This document shows, in pieces, positions 24,632-34,699 of a stretch of DNA of 64,000 nt. The position numbers and the translations under genes were made by a program. Source of the DNA: Sipunculus nudus. Lineage: Eukaryota > Annelida > Sipuncula > Golfingiida > Sipunculidae. The stretch covers positions 27,700,714 through 27,764,713 of the forward strand of contig CM049320.1 in the NCBI GenBank assembly GCA_026874595.1. The letters are read 5' to 3'. How positions within the stretch are numbered: the stretch's first letter is position 1; every line of letters begins with the position of its first letter. The notes below the pieces were generated by a model that was not told the origin of the DNA, did no database searches, and was given only the letters and a program-made list of their open reading frames with translations.

Positions 24632-25400
24632 GCAACGTTATGTCAAGTTATGACAACGTAATACCAGAAAAGACATGATGGACAACGGAATAATGTTAAA
24701 CCATATTGACTAAAGACCGGCATGGACCCTTCCCCTAATGGCAGTAATTGTTATACCATTTTTCTAGTTAGCAAGGAACCTCGGCTATCATAATCTTCTT
24801 GTTCGCCATTGATCAGGTGGGGGTTTTCGCCGTGTCATCATAGGAATACAATCATGGCAAAATAGTATTTAACAATTTAAAATAAAAAGACAAACCTTTG
24901 TTACTTATACAAAAAAAAACAACGAATATACCTATTATACATGTCAAAGTATACATGTTTTAAACGGGCAGACCAAAGACATACGAAGTCTAGGTTGATT
25001 AATGGCAGGGTCATGCAAAATCATGACCGTTGTAATGGGAACGTACCACCAGAAAATTATCAAGGATATGATTCACTTCCAAAATAGGGGTAGATCATGT
25101 GGCCGTTTGGCCTGCATGGACCCCCTCGTCTTTAGGTAGTAATTTAATCCAGGTTTTCATGTTAGCCAGAAAACTTAGTTATCGTAATATGCTTGTTTAC
25201 CAGTGTTCCAGTGGTCGCTGTTACCATGGCAACATAATAACGAAAAATTTTTAAAAAGAGGTAGACCATGTAGCCTCTGGGCCAGCATTGACCCCCTCCC
25301 CAGGCAAGAACACTTACCACATTTTCTAGGTCTAATGCGTTCCCATGACAACTGCTCTGCCGCTCACACCCAATTAAATGGCAAACATGCAGATTGTTAT
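24632..25400 (+). repeat. Diverged further units of the 23.5-kb array
   Basis: Three degenerate units continue the same order of phrases: CATGGACCC followed by a C/T-rich run (about 24720, 25115 and 25285), a GTTAGC phrase (24766 and 25160), a TTGTT-GCCA phrase, and ATGGCAAC or GGGAACG (about 24630, 25035 and 25225). Spacing is 170-550 bp. This suggests an older tandem array whose two left units were later re-amplified. Confidence 0.5.
25220..25233. promoter_or_regulatory. Consensus X-box (RFX-type) palindrome
   Basis: GTTACCATGGCAAC is a full palindromic X-box (GTTRCC-AT-GGYAAC), the site bound by RFX factors, for example at ciliary genes. Weaker versions lie at 23810-23823, 23905-23918, 24359-24372 and about 24455-24468. 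All are in the intronic repeat array, so function is uncertain. Confidence 0.35.
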
Positions 25401-25639
25401 AGCTGAATAACCTGGTTAACAGAAAAAATATGGTAGAAATTGGTCTCTAAGTGTTCTGGCCCACGGTATATTAAGTGAGACATGGATTGTTTCTTGATAC
25501 AGTAGGCACAGACACCTAAAACAAATACATTAAATTCAATTTAAATTATAACAATGCTTACAGTGTTTAAAAGATTTGTTTAAACTATTCATTTACTTTG
25601 TTCTTCTATAATTTCTATTTGTTTCAAATTAAAATATAG

Positions 25640-25738
25640 GATGGAAGATCACCGTTGATTAGTGCTACGTTAGGAGGGCACCTAGATGTTGTGCGTCAGC
25701 TGCTGGATCATGGTGCTGATATAGACAGCAGAGATAAG
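25640..25738 (+). CDS. Second ankyrin-repeat exon of the ASB-type gene
   Basis: Another 99-bp, phase-0 exon encoding one 33-residue ankyrin repeat: DGRSPLISATLGGHLDVVRQ followed by LLDHGADIDSRDK. The pattern SPL, GGHLDVV, LLDHGADID matches the consensus closely. The acceptor ends in AAAATATAG and the donor is GTCACG. It shares size, phase and sequence pattern with the exon at 19984, consistent with repeat duplication one exon at a time. The intron to the final exon is 652 bp. An ankyrin exon skipped or lost between the two cannot be excluded, but I found no further match in the 5.6-kb intron. Confidence 0.88.
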
Positions 25739-26390
25739 GTCACGAATAGAAATTATATGTTTTATTCAAGCAGCCTATCATAACATTGCTTTGTTCTTTC
25801 GGTATACTAATGAAGTTTCCCTTCCACATGTCACGAAATAATGAGCTGAAACCTAGAAATTATATGTTCCATGGTCAATGTGATAAGCATAATGAGGCAT
25901 AGGAATTATAAGCCAAGATCACGACACTGATAACTCTTCCGGCCACATTAAAAAAAAATTTAACTACGTCTTGTCTCTGTCAGTTATCATTCATTTGGTA
26001 AATAGCTTTCACCCAGAGCTGCAAAGCTGATGTTGTATCCAACAGGGCTCTTCGCTTTTCGGCTTGTCTGCTGCGGGGGTCTCTATAAGGCACACTCTTT
26101 TCTTAATTATAGCAGGCGTTTCTCTGAAAATACGATTTCATTTATCTATTAAACATTTTAAATGGAAATATGAATAAAATGTAAAAGAATGTACGACAAC
26201 GGTTTAATATCGAATTCATCAGAATTACCCTTATACTGGTCCTTAAAGTGAAAAGCGATTTTCTTAATATTAGTATTAACTTTCGACTCAACAAACAGTG
26301 AAATATTCATCGTGTCATTAACAACTATCTATTATTCCAAATTTAAAATATGATCATCATCCTTAACTTATTGATATATGTGATTTTTAG

Positions 26391-27300
26391 AATTCAGGAA
26401 CAGCTTTAAGTGCAGCGACAATGATCGATGTGATGCTGATCTTACTTGAACATGGAGCTTTTTTGGATCCTGTCGAGAAACCCGGAATGAAAACACCACT
26501 CTCTAAATGTCTGGCAGCATCCCCGGAGGATTTACCTTCTTCACTACCGTATATTCTGATACAACATGGGGCTGATGTAAATAATGGCATTCCGGAGTCA
26601 GGATGTATAATCAAATTTGTCAAAGATCGGCCAGACATAGAAGTTCTAAAATGGGTACTATTCGAGTCAGGATATTCATCACGAAATGATACCTTTGTTC
26701 AAGATACGCTCAACTTGCACCTGAATTTCCAGTCGGAACTATCCTCTGAGACGTCTTTCTCAAATAAAATGTCCCTGCAGCAAGCATTTGTCCAAATTAA
26801 TGCTCTTGTTGATGAAATATTGATGTCTTTAAAACATGCGAGATCCTTCCAGAACCCTCCATCGGAAGACATCACAGCGCCCAACAAAAAAGGAGTCAAA
26901 TTACCACCAGAAATATTCCAAAATATAGAAGATTTAGAGAGAATGTTGAAGTACCCGGCTGTGGCCAGTATGATCAACCCAAAATTAACAACAACAATTG
27001 AAAAGACTCTTTCTTTTAACGGAATTGAGTAAGCAGCTCAACCAGATAGAAAGTATTAAGTTACAAACGATGGCGAAAATGCAGCAGGTAAAGAGGCTGA
27101 CTAAAGTATGCCACTGGTTTGATAAACATGCACACCAGGTGCGCGAACTGACACACCTATGTAGAATTGCAGTGAGAGCTGCCATCAAGGAATTAACAGG
27201 AGGACGGAGCATTGTAGCCCCTGTTGAACGTCTCACGCTGCCTACCAAGATTAAAAATGAACTCATTTTTAAGCACGTCATTCCAACACCTCTGTTCTAG
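26391..27300 (+). CDS. Terminal ankyrin/SOCS-box exon with a one-base frame break
   Basis: After the acceptor TGATTTTTAG the frame reads NSGTALSAATMIDVMLILLE and then HGAFLD, continuing the ankyrin array. Two more degenerate repeats follow (MKTPLSKCL to LIQHGADVN; IIKFVKDRPDIEVLKWVLFE), then a helical, charged linker. This frame stops at TAA 27030-27032. A second frame, open from 26989 and offset by one base, continues smoothly as a helical stretch and ends in a SOCS box: LTHLCRIAV (27148-27174) fits the elongin-BC box LxxxCxxxV, and LTLPTKIKNELIF (27232 on) fits the Cul5 box LPLP motif. It stops at TAG 27298-27300. SOCS-box ankyrin proteins (ASB family) are substrate receptors of Cullin5-elongin BC ubiquitin ligases. 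The break lies between 26989 and 27029, next to AAAA and CTTTCTTTT runs: a sequencing indel, polymorphism, true frameshift or a ~79-nt intron (26951-27029, weak sites) are all possible. If real, the ligase-recruiting box is lost. Confidence 0.8.
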
Positions 27301-27902
27301 CTGATGAACATCGACATACCTTACCAGTGCTCCACCGGTAACACGTCTCCTACTGTTGACACGGCTTGGTAGTAAGGATGGTCAAGTGGACGATTATGGG
27401 TGTAGTTTACCTTGAAAATAAGGTGGAACAACTGAAGCTGTCCAAGGGCCTAAAGTATATGATTTTGCTGCTGCCATAAGATTTTTTTTCCTATGCCCTG
27501 GTTACCATTCTTCTGGCAGGATCAAATCATGAAAAAAGGAGTGTAAAAGTTAGTGGTTGACGGTCTTGTGTTTGTGGCATATTGTACTTTAAAGAGCGCA
27601 AGTCCCAGGCAGTATGAGTAAGGACTGCGTTGTTTTCCATATTGTGTACAGGAATATGGATAACTATACAATATGTATACCAATTGATACCTAAGACACC
27701 TTATTTATGCTGCGTAGATCTTTGTGTATGTGATATGAAGAGCAGGAAACGGGTGAAAGCAATGCATTACTAAATCACTGATTTAAGTATATACCCATAT
27801 TAATATCAATACTTCTATGCCAAATTCTCATTTGCTGACTACAAATCATGTTTAATTCATAGCAATGGTATAAGAGTTTGTATTTTTATACACATTATCT
27901 AA

Positions 27903-27908
27903 AATAAA
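27903..27908 (+). terminator. Candidate poly(A) signal of the ASB-type gene
   Basis: AATAAA lies about 600 bases after the TAG stop and is followed within 50 bases by T/GT-rich sequence, as expected for cleavage and polyadenylation. A second AATAAA is at about 28503. Between the stop and 27903 nothing else is recognised, fitting a 3' UTR. Confidence 0.5.
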
Positions 27909-28955
27909 CACTGTATTTCCTATGTCTTTGCACTGTCACATTGTTCTCTGTAGGGATGAAAACTCACAAAATGTAAACAATAGAATAATTTTTTTTATAT
28001 ATTTACTGGTATCAGATGGGAAAACTGGTATCAGATGTGCTCTTCATTTGTACATTTCTCCTTATTATTGTTTTGCCGCCAATCCATGTCCTTTGCAATA
28101 GCAACTTTCACAAATGCCAATATTGTACACAAGCAGTCCGTGATAATAATATATGAATGATATACCCAATATCTATTGTTGACATTAAGACTTTACATTA
28201 AGACAAACTTTTATATTTCCAATTTTGGAGCAAATATTTATTATCAAACCAAGATATCATCTAGAATAGTATCTTGGTACAAAAATATCACAATATATCA
28301 GAGAGAGAAACAAAAAAGATGTGTTAACCTCAATGGCTGTGATCAGGTTAAAATTGATTCCATACAGGAAAATATGTCGAAAGTATAAAACTGAAATAGA
28401 ATTTGTACAAAAGTGGCATATCTGAGAGAATGCAATTACAATTTGTTTATACGACTCTATATTTTCTTTCTTTATATGCAGCAAGTAGTGTTTGGTATGG
28501 TGAATAAATCGTATTCTCTCACACATTGTTGTTGCTAAATTTCATGTCTACAGTAAAAAAATCAAGTTATAGAAATTCATTTATACATTTATAAGGTATT
28601 TTATTACTAGACTTCCAGAATTTAGATACTGTAACGCTTTGTTGAAAATTCGGATTATTTCATCCCCGGTGTTTCTTTCAGTCCTAATAATCGCAGCGAA
28701 TAACCCCTCAGCGACCCGTTTTGACCTTCTCCCTTTGACCTTCCTTCCCGTGGAGTATAACGAATATGCACAGAGTGTGTCAATGCCCTTTTCAGTTGCA
28801 AGAAATATGAGCAATAATTAATGGTCCACTTAGCTCAGCTGATTAATTCATAAGCAAGAGAGTTATTTCGATAACCAGTCAAGCACGCGGCTGGTAGCCA
28901 CTCGGACCGAACAAGTTTGGGTGGTGGTGTAAATAACCACTGGGGGAAATAATCT
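27909..28955. other. Intergenic AT-rich sequence
   Basis: No gene recognised. The minus-strand frame at 28581-28814 is open but shows no known domain. TTAGCTCAGCTG at about 28829 resembles a tRNA A box, but no B box follows. Confidence 0.5.
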
Positions 28956-29292
28956 TAAAGTACCAAGGTGTAATATCAAATTCGGTGAAAGTTTTATAGC
29001 CCCAAAGGTCTGGAATTCACTTCCTATTACACTTAAATGATACAAGAGTCGGAGATTGTCTAAAGCTAATTTAAAACTAATTTAAAAACATCTCTCTCTG
29101 ACAAGCTTTTGGTAATTAATATGCATCATTGTTTTCTTGGGTCAGACACGGGGAGTAATTTTTTTCATGAAAATGTATTTAGGTATGGGTGTGAGAATTG
29201 CGCTGTGAGTCCGACCATCGGAGAATTTGCGCTATATAAATTCTATATTATAATTATTATTAGTATTATTATTATTGATAATAACTCAGATC
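28956..29292 (+). mobile_element. 3' end of an L2/CR1-like LINE
   Basis: Around 28995-29090 the + strand reads APKVWNSLPITLK, stop, then KSRRLSKANLKL. This is the characteristic C-terminus of CR1/L2-group reverse transcriptase ORFs (apxxWNxLPxxI...SLxxFKxxLKxxL), broken by stops. It is followed by a non-coding 3' region ending GCGCTATATAAAT and an (ATT)n tail (about 29250-29285), the usual 3' tail of such LINEs. The copy is 5'-truncated and dead. Confidence 0.75.
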
Positions 29293-29542
29293 ATAAATTA
29301 TAAATTTTAAAATACTAATGATTATAGATTATTATCAACACCGGCACATATATTTATTGATCGGGGCAAAATATTCTTTCAATAATTCTATATTACTTAT
29401 TCCGTATAACTATTAACATTTTGCTTCTAATACAGAATTATCCTGTGCTTCGTATTGTGGGAAAAAAATCGATTAAGTGGAGTGACCGTTTATCAATGAT
29501 CCGCACACATACTTTCATGTAACACAAACTTTCGGTGCCTGC

Positions 29543-30304
29543 AGATCTTTGCTATCTCGGCCCGCACGACGTCGGAACTTTCTAAATCGGCCATTACGAT
29601 CTCAGACCACTGGATGGACGATCTCAGACTATTTTATATCGAGCCACTGCGATCTCAAACCTTTTCAGTGCGGCCACTCCAATCACGGACCACGGTATCA
29701 GACCTTTTCAAATTATGTTATGTCTGCTTCTAATGTTATGAAATACCAAGGTATATATCCATTTATAATACTAAACAAAGACGACCTATGCTTCCAAATT
29801 TATATTATTCTATGTAAGCGTGAAATTGTTAAAACATCGTGTTTGGCCTACTGCTTGGCTCGTTATAAATCAACTCAGAAACCCGTTTTAAACATACGTC
29901 CCCTCACAGACACTCCATATATTATATATATATATATGTCTACATGCAAATGTTAGGTATATATAGGTATATATGTATATTTTGAATGAGTTCATTTTTT
30001 AATTTCTTTCCTTCATGTCTCCCTTTCATTCTCTCTATCACACACACATACAAGCGCAAAAGAGGTGTGATTATTTCAATTGCTCTGTATTACAGTGAGA
30101 CACAACGATTGTCAAACTCACAAATACATTAAAAATTCATTCTCTCTGTAAACTTTTCTTATTTCTTTATTACATTTTCTTTAGTTTTTATCTTTCTTTG
30201 TTTCTTTCTCCCTTTCCGAGATGATAAAAAATTTGGTCCGAGATCGTTGTTTCTACTGAGTGGTACGACTTCGTGAGGCCCGAGATCGCAAGGGTCCCAG
30301 ATCT
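29543..30304. mobile_element. Inverted-repeat element with CGATCTC subterminal words
   Basis: The left part (from 29543) contains AGATCTTTG-CTATCTCGG-CCGCACGA-GTCG. The right part, read backwards from 30304, contains AGATCTGGG, then GCGATCTCGGGCCTCACGAA, then GTCG. Repeated words CGATCTCAGAC or CGATCTCGG-C occur four times on the left in one orientation and three times on the right in the other. This is the subterminal repeat layout of non-autonomous DNA transposons. The middle is AT-rich and without coding potential. Exact ends and target duplication were not established. Confidence 0.5.
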
Positions 30305-30741
30305 CCATAATGCCAAACTTTAATGAATCAGCTTTTATTTTCACAAAGGTGATTTAGAAATATATGTCTAGCATAAACAGTAACGACTGATTTCAACTAA
30401 CTGAATATCACAAAACAATTATCTTTGATTGTTATTTATTCGTTTAACCTCCATGAGAGAGTGTCAGTGTGTGGTTTGAAAGGGAGAAAGAAAAGCAAAA
30501 TTTGTATTTGAGCGAAAGCATTGGGTTTATGCATATAGTTAGCGCAATAATATCTGCTAAAAAAATCATCGCATATAATGCATGTCAATTTGAAAACATA
30601 ATAAAATAGTAAGAATGTGTACATATGTGTATATTTATATCCCATTAAATTCGACGTTAACAATCTTCGATTATAAGGAATGTTTACGCTAAGCATTAAA
30701 GGTAAAATTATATTCTGATGTGATAGAAACATATAACTTCA

Positions 30742-30744
<3 letters not shown>

Positions 30745-30782
<38 letters not shown>
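30745..30782. repeat. (AG)n microsatellite
   Basis: About 19 uninterrupted AG units. Confidence 0.95.
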
Positions 30783-30784
<2 letters not shown>

Positions 30785-32337
30785 GAAGTAAATCCAGATG
30801 GGGCGCATACAGATATTGCAGCAGTCAATTGTTCCTGGAGGTAAAATAAGACTGAATGATACCCAGTGTAATATTTTTTTATTGTAAAATATTCAGTTAT
30901 TCATAAAGGTAAATCGTCAAACAGAACAAACAATAGCAACTGATTGCATATATATATCATATAAATGTGGTTAATACAATAAAATATAACCCAGTCTGTC
31001 GCTTGAACAGAGTGTCGCTGGGGACATGAGTCCTTAGGACGAGTGCCTCTAGGGTAGAGGCCGAGAGTTCCATTAATTATTGCGTGGTTCTAGTAGTTAA
31101 CCTTTAAACAGAAGACTAGAAGGTTTCAATGGATTCATGGCCCAGCCCGTCTTTGCCTTGATTCGTGTATATTTATCATCTGCTATCTTTAGCAGAACAT
31201 TATTCAACAGGAGAGCACCCCTTTCTAATAGATTAAAATATGTCTCTAATAGATGCGACACTGACATATCTGAAATAATTTACCAAATACCTTTATCATT
31301 AAAATCGTGTACAGTTTTTACTAATAACCGTAAAAATACAGTTTCTTCCATAAAATAACTGATTTCTTACAGTCACGCACCGTTTTATGTATCTAGTCTC
31401 AAATTTGAAGAAAGAATATGTGACAGTAAGGAAATAGAGAATGTGTATTTGTCTGTGCACTGTTTATTCAGAAAGGATCCTGCAGTGTCATGATGTAAAC
31501 TAATTGTTGACAGTAATTGTCTGGAACAGCTGAGCACACTTCAGAATATGCACACGGAGTGGTAGCTGTAATACATGAAGTATATCTCACAATAATAATA
31601 AACTATCTATCTATTTATCTACAACCATAACTTAGGAGCTGTGGCCAATAAAATCTTCCTCTGATTGAAGAGGTATCAAGTGTTTATGTTTCTGCAAAAG
31701 AGTCTGCTTTTCCGAGTTACCAGCAGTGTTGATGTAACAAATTTTTAGGAAGTGGAACATGTTAAAATAGTGTGTTCAAGACAATGTCAATGGTCGTACA
31801 TTATCAAGCAGTTCGTTTTGATAAGGTATTCAAATAAGGCGGTACATTGTATTTGTGAGAGTTTTCATGCATTTTGAACGAATGAATGAATGCTTTAATT
31901 TCAGACACATACATTGGTTTATATATTGATTATTTTAACAATAATACAGAAAATAACGGTGCAATAGTCTAGAGATATGCATGTTAATGAAAGTGGTCAT
32001 AACATATTTACTAATTTGTTGCAATAGCAGTGAATATTTGGCTATCTGAATGTATAAGACAAATAAAGTTTCTTCAGACGTGATTTACCCAAAATCTCAA
32101 AATTACTAATGGTATTGATATACACATTGTTAACATTATTTATGCGTGTTATCAACGTATATCACACTTTTCGTAACAGGGCTTCGAAGGAACTGGCTTT
32201 TCTGGATACAAACATTTCGGATGCACTACACCATTTAGGCAAAAACATTATAATCCTAAAGGCATTATGGTATGTTATTCTTAGCTTGTCATAAGTACTG
32301 CGCATATAACGATACCACAGGCTTGAGTATTACATAT
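30783..32337. other. AT-rich spacer without recognised gene
   Basis: Open frames near 31137 and 32109 are short and match nothing I recognise. No RNA gene or transposon end was seen. Confidence 0.5.
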
Positions 32338-32425
32338 GTCAGATCCCCAACCCCTCTGTGTATTTTTTACAGTTTTTTCCACTGGCAGTGAACCACTTTT
32401 CTGTGTATACTCTTTCCATCTGTAA
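32338..32425. repeat. Rearranged SINE fragment (5' part inverted, 3' part direct)
   Basis: 32338-32371 is the reverse complement of the head of the SINE at 32597-32630 (AGATCCCCAACCCCTCTGTG). It is followed at once by a direct copy of the SINE's tail (CACTGGCAGTGAACCACTTT). Such a 5' inversion next to a direct 3' part is the known outcome of twin priming during LINE-driven retrotransposition. The middle, tRNA-like part is absent. Confidence 0.55.
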
Positions 32426-32596
32426 AATAATGAACCAGCATGGCTATTCATACATCTTATATATCTAATATATGCGATACACCATATAAAGCCATCAGGT
32501 CTCCCTGCTGCATGCAAAAGTCGCCGTGCCGACACGTGCAGTGGGTGAGACTATGACGTCATTACTGTGACGTCACTTCGCTGGTTCCTATAAAAG

Positions 32597-32727
32597 TGTA
32601 AAAAATACACAGAGGGGTTGGGGATCTGACTTGGCCGAGTGGACTAAGGCAGCCGCACCGGAAGTCGGAAGATCGTTGGTTCGAATCCCACTGGCAGTGA
32701 ACCACTTTTCTCTGTATATCCTTTACA

Positions 32728-32770
<43 letters not shown>
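32597..32770 (+). mobile_element. tRNA-derived SINE
   Basis: The segment carries both internal RNA polymerase III promoter boxes in the right order and spacing: TGGCCGAGTGG (A box, from about 32632) and GGTTCGAATCC (B box, from about 32678). The surrounding bases resemble a leucine/serine-type tRNA with AAGGC after the D loop and CCCACT after the T loop. The anticodon arm is imperfect and there is no closed acceptor stem, so it is not a working tRNA. A tail GCAGTGAACCACTTTTCTC and a (TA)n end follow. A rearranged partner lies 250 bp upstream. Confidence 0.7.
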
Positions 32771-32773
<3 letters not shown>

Positions 32774-33057
32774 CCTAGTGACAACATTAAGGGGACCATC
32801 TTTATTTTAGGCATAAGAGGCACAATTATTGGAATATATGGAAATTCATATATTTAAATGAAGCCAAAAGGCATAGATCGGTCTTCAACATGTGAAAATT
32901 TCATTTTAATCTAGACATAATGGTTGCTTATGGCAAATCGACCAATTTGCAATGTTTTATAACTATAAAACTGTTGAAATATTAGATCCCCCTTATCTTT
33001 AGTGTTCCCCTTATTGCAGCGATTAAAGGAAGTTGGGTCTACCTTATCATTAGAAAA

Positions 33058-33060
<3 letters not shown>

Positions 33061-33090
<30 letters not shown>
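33061..33090. repeat. (AT)n microsatellite
   Basis: Fifteen AT units, continuing imperfectly to about 33100. Its minus-strand translation yields a meaningless Ile/Tyr run. Confidence 0.95.
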
Positions 33091-33095
<5 letters not shown>

Positions 33096-33149
33096 TATAC
33101 ACACATGATTAACAATATAATGGAAGTACTTTATCATACAGTCCCAGTA

Positions 33150-34110
33150 AAATATGAAGATACTTGTCCAAGAATTTTCCAAAAAAAACTGACATTATTT
33201 GACTCTTCATTTTCCATGAGAAATAATGTAGCATTACCTAGAATCATAGCTGGGATAATTTGTAAACCCTGGAAGGATATATGAGACCATTTTAACGAGC
33301 AGTCGCTTTACTATCGGTCTCATTTTCTTGACAATATAGAATATTGCAATGGTACACAAGGGCTACCGAAAGTCTTATGTATACACAGAGTAATCACAGA
33401 AAATTTGATCACAGTAAATCACATGACCTACAATGCGCGCCCCTGCTATTTGCTTTTGGTCGTGCTCGGCCTCGAGTATTGTCGGTATACTGTCAAAATA
33501 CAAGCTTCCAGTCGAACACTGGTGCGTTTGACGAAGACTTAATGGATACTCTGTCTGGATAAGCGGGTCTCTTTTCAGGTAAGATTGTTTAAATTACGCT
33601 AAATTACACCCAAGATTTTCCAATGCTGTCGTGACGAGTGGCTGATTATGCGTTCTATATTCAGTATGGCTTTCACGGTCCCCTTCCAATTCAACTGTGT
33701 ATTTGATTATATTCAATCCGTGGGTGCCATATGCAGTAATATCAAAAATATTACTCGAATAATGTATTCGTTTTTTTTTTATTGTTGCAAGTATCCGTAT
33801 AGTAACAAAAAGGAATACCTTGTAATGTACAACTTCATCCCGAGTCAAATGTATAACATTACACGACTAGGTTATTCATTGTGGGTTTAGAAAAAAGCTG
33901 CTGACTTCCGACGATAATGAGCGTGGTGTAAGATACACATATAATGATTTGCCTAATATACAAATGAGAGTTCCGAAGAAAGTCTATGTATTCATCTGAT
34001 CGGCGAGTGACAGTAGGACGTGGATGCTTTAGTATAGTGTTTTGAATGATAATATACATATAACAAACTTGTTTCCCCATGACAAATCTAGTTTGGATTG
34101 TCAAATGGAA
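33150..34110 (+). repeat. Oldest relic of the 40-64 kb segmental duplication
   Basis: 33170-33490 matches 45175-45420 and 55385-55640 (phrases AACTGACATTATTTGAC, AAATAATGTAGCATTA, TTTCTTGAC, CACATGACCTACAATG-GCGC). 33490-33620 matches 53090-53225, including TACAAGCTTC and TCTGTCTGGA. 33880-34040 matches 42335-42470 and 45550-45700 (GTGGTGTAAGATACACATA; GATCGGCGAG). At 33579-33584 and 53175-53180 both copies keep a donor-like GTAAGA/GTAAGG at the same place. The alignment is broken by indels and no gene can be read. Confidence 0.6.
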
Positions 34111-34289
34111 TTCAGACTTGAATTAATCATGGACCACCACTGAAGCAAAACAATATTATGTAGTCAAATGTAAAGGTTACTGTACCCCCTTATTTAAAAA
34201 AAACTGTGAATGCATTTTAGCCAAACGTATAATCCTAAATCTCACAGCATGTGCATTAGTCTGACCTGACAACCGGGGAGAAGCATAAT

Positions 34290-34690
34290 TGAAGGGCAAA
34301 GGTCAAGGTCACACTGGTTATCTGTCGACAAATTGGTTTCCCGATGATAATTCATATTTACATTAATTGCTTTTAAACTTGACAGATATATGACCCATCT
34401 ATCCAGAAAGACGTCTTTTGATTTTGGGCACATGAGGCCAAGGTCAAGATTACAGGACCGACCTCTTTAAATAGATGTTGGTTTATAGTCCAGACTTTTC
34501 ATTACAAATTTAACATCTTATACGTGTGACTATCTAGTAATAGGGAATGATTCTTTTTATTTTTGAGGTTACCTGGTCAGAGGTCAAGGTTATGAAAATC
34601 TAGGTTATGTAAATCAAAATAACGTTAATTTGATCATAGTACGTTCACGCATTATAGGTTACAAGGGCAAGGGTCAAGGTCACAGTATCA
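34290..34690 (-). repeat. Minus-strand copies of the nuclear-receptor-motif repeat
   Basis: Four lines like AAGGTCAAGGTCACA (about 34298, 34438, 34578 and 34670) are spaced about 90-140 bp apart, in the opposite orientation to those at 5.8-9.3 kb. The TCAAGGTCA core is the extended half-site bound by FTZ-F1/ERR-type receptors. The copies belong to the same dispersed family. Confidence 0.6.
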
Positions 34691-34699
34691 ACATTTTAG

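Noticed and set aside
26421-27032. Annotating the ankyrin frame as a complete single-exon gene from the ATG at 26421
   Set aside because: The ankyrin pattern continues upstream of that ATG to the splice acceptor at 26390 and joins in phase with the exon at 25640, so the ATG is internal.
32627-32700. Functional tRNA gene
   Set aside because: Good A and B boxes, but the anticodon stem is imperfect and the acceptor arms do not pair; the flanks are shared with a second fragment, so it is a SINE.
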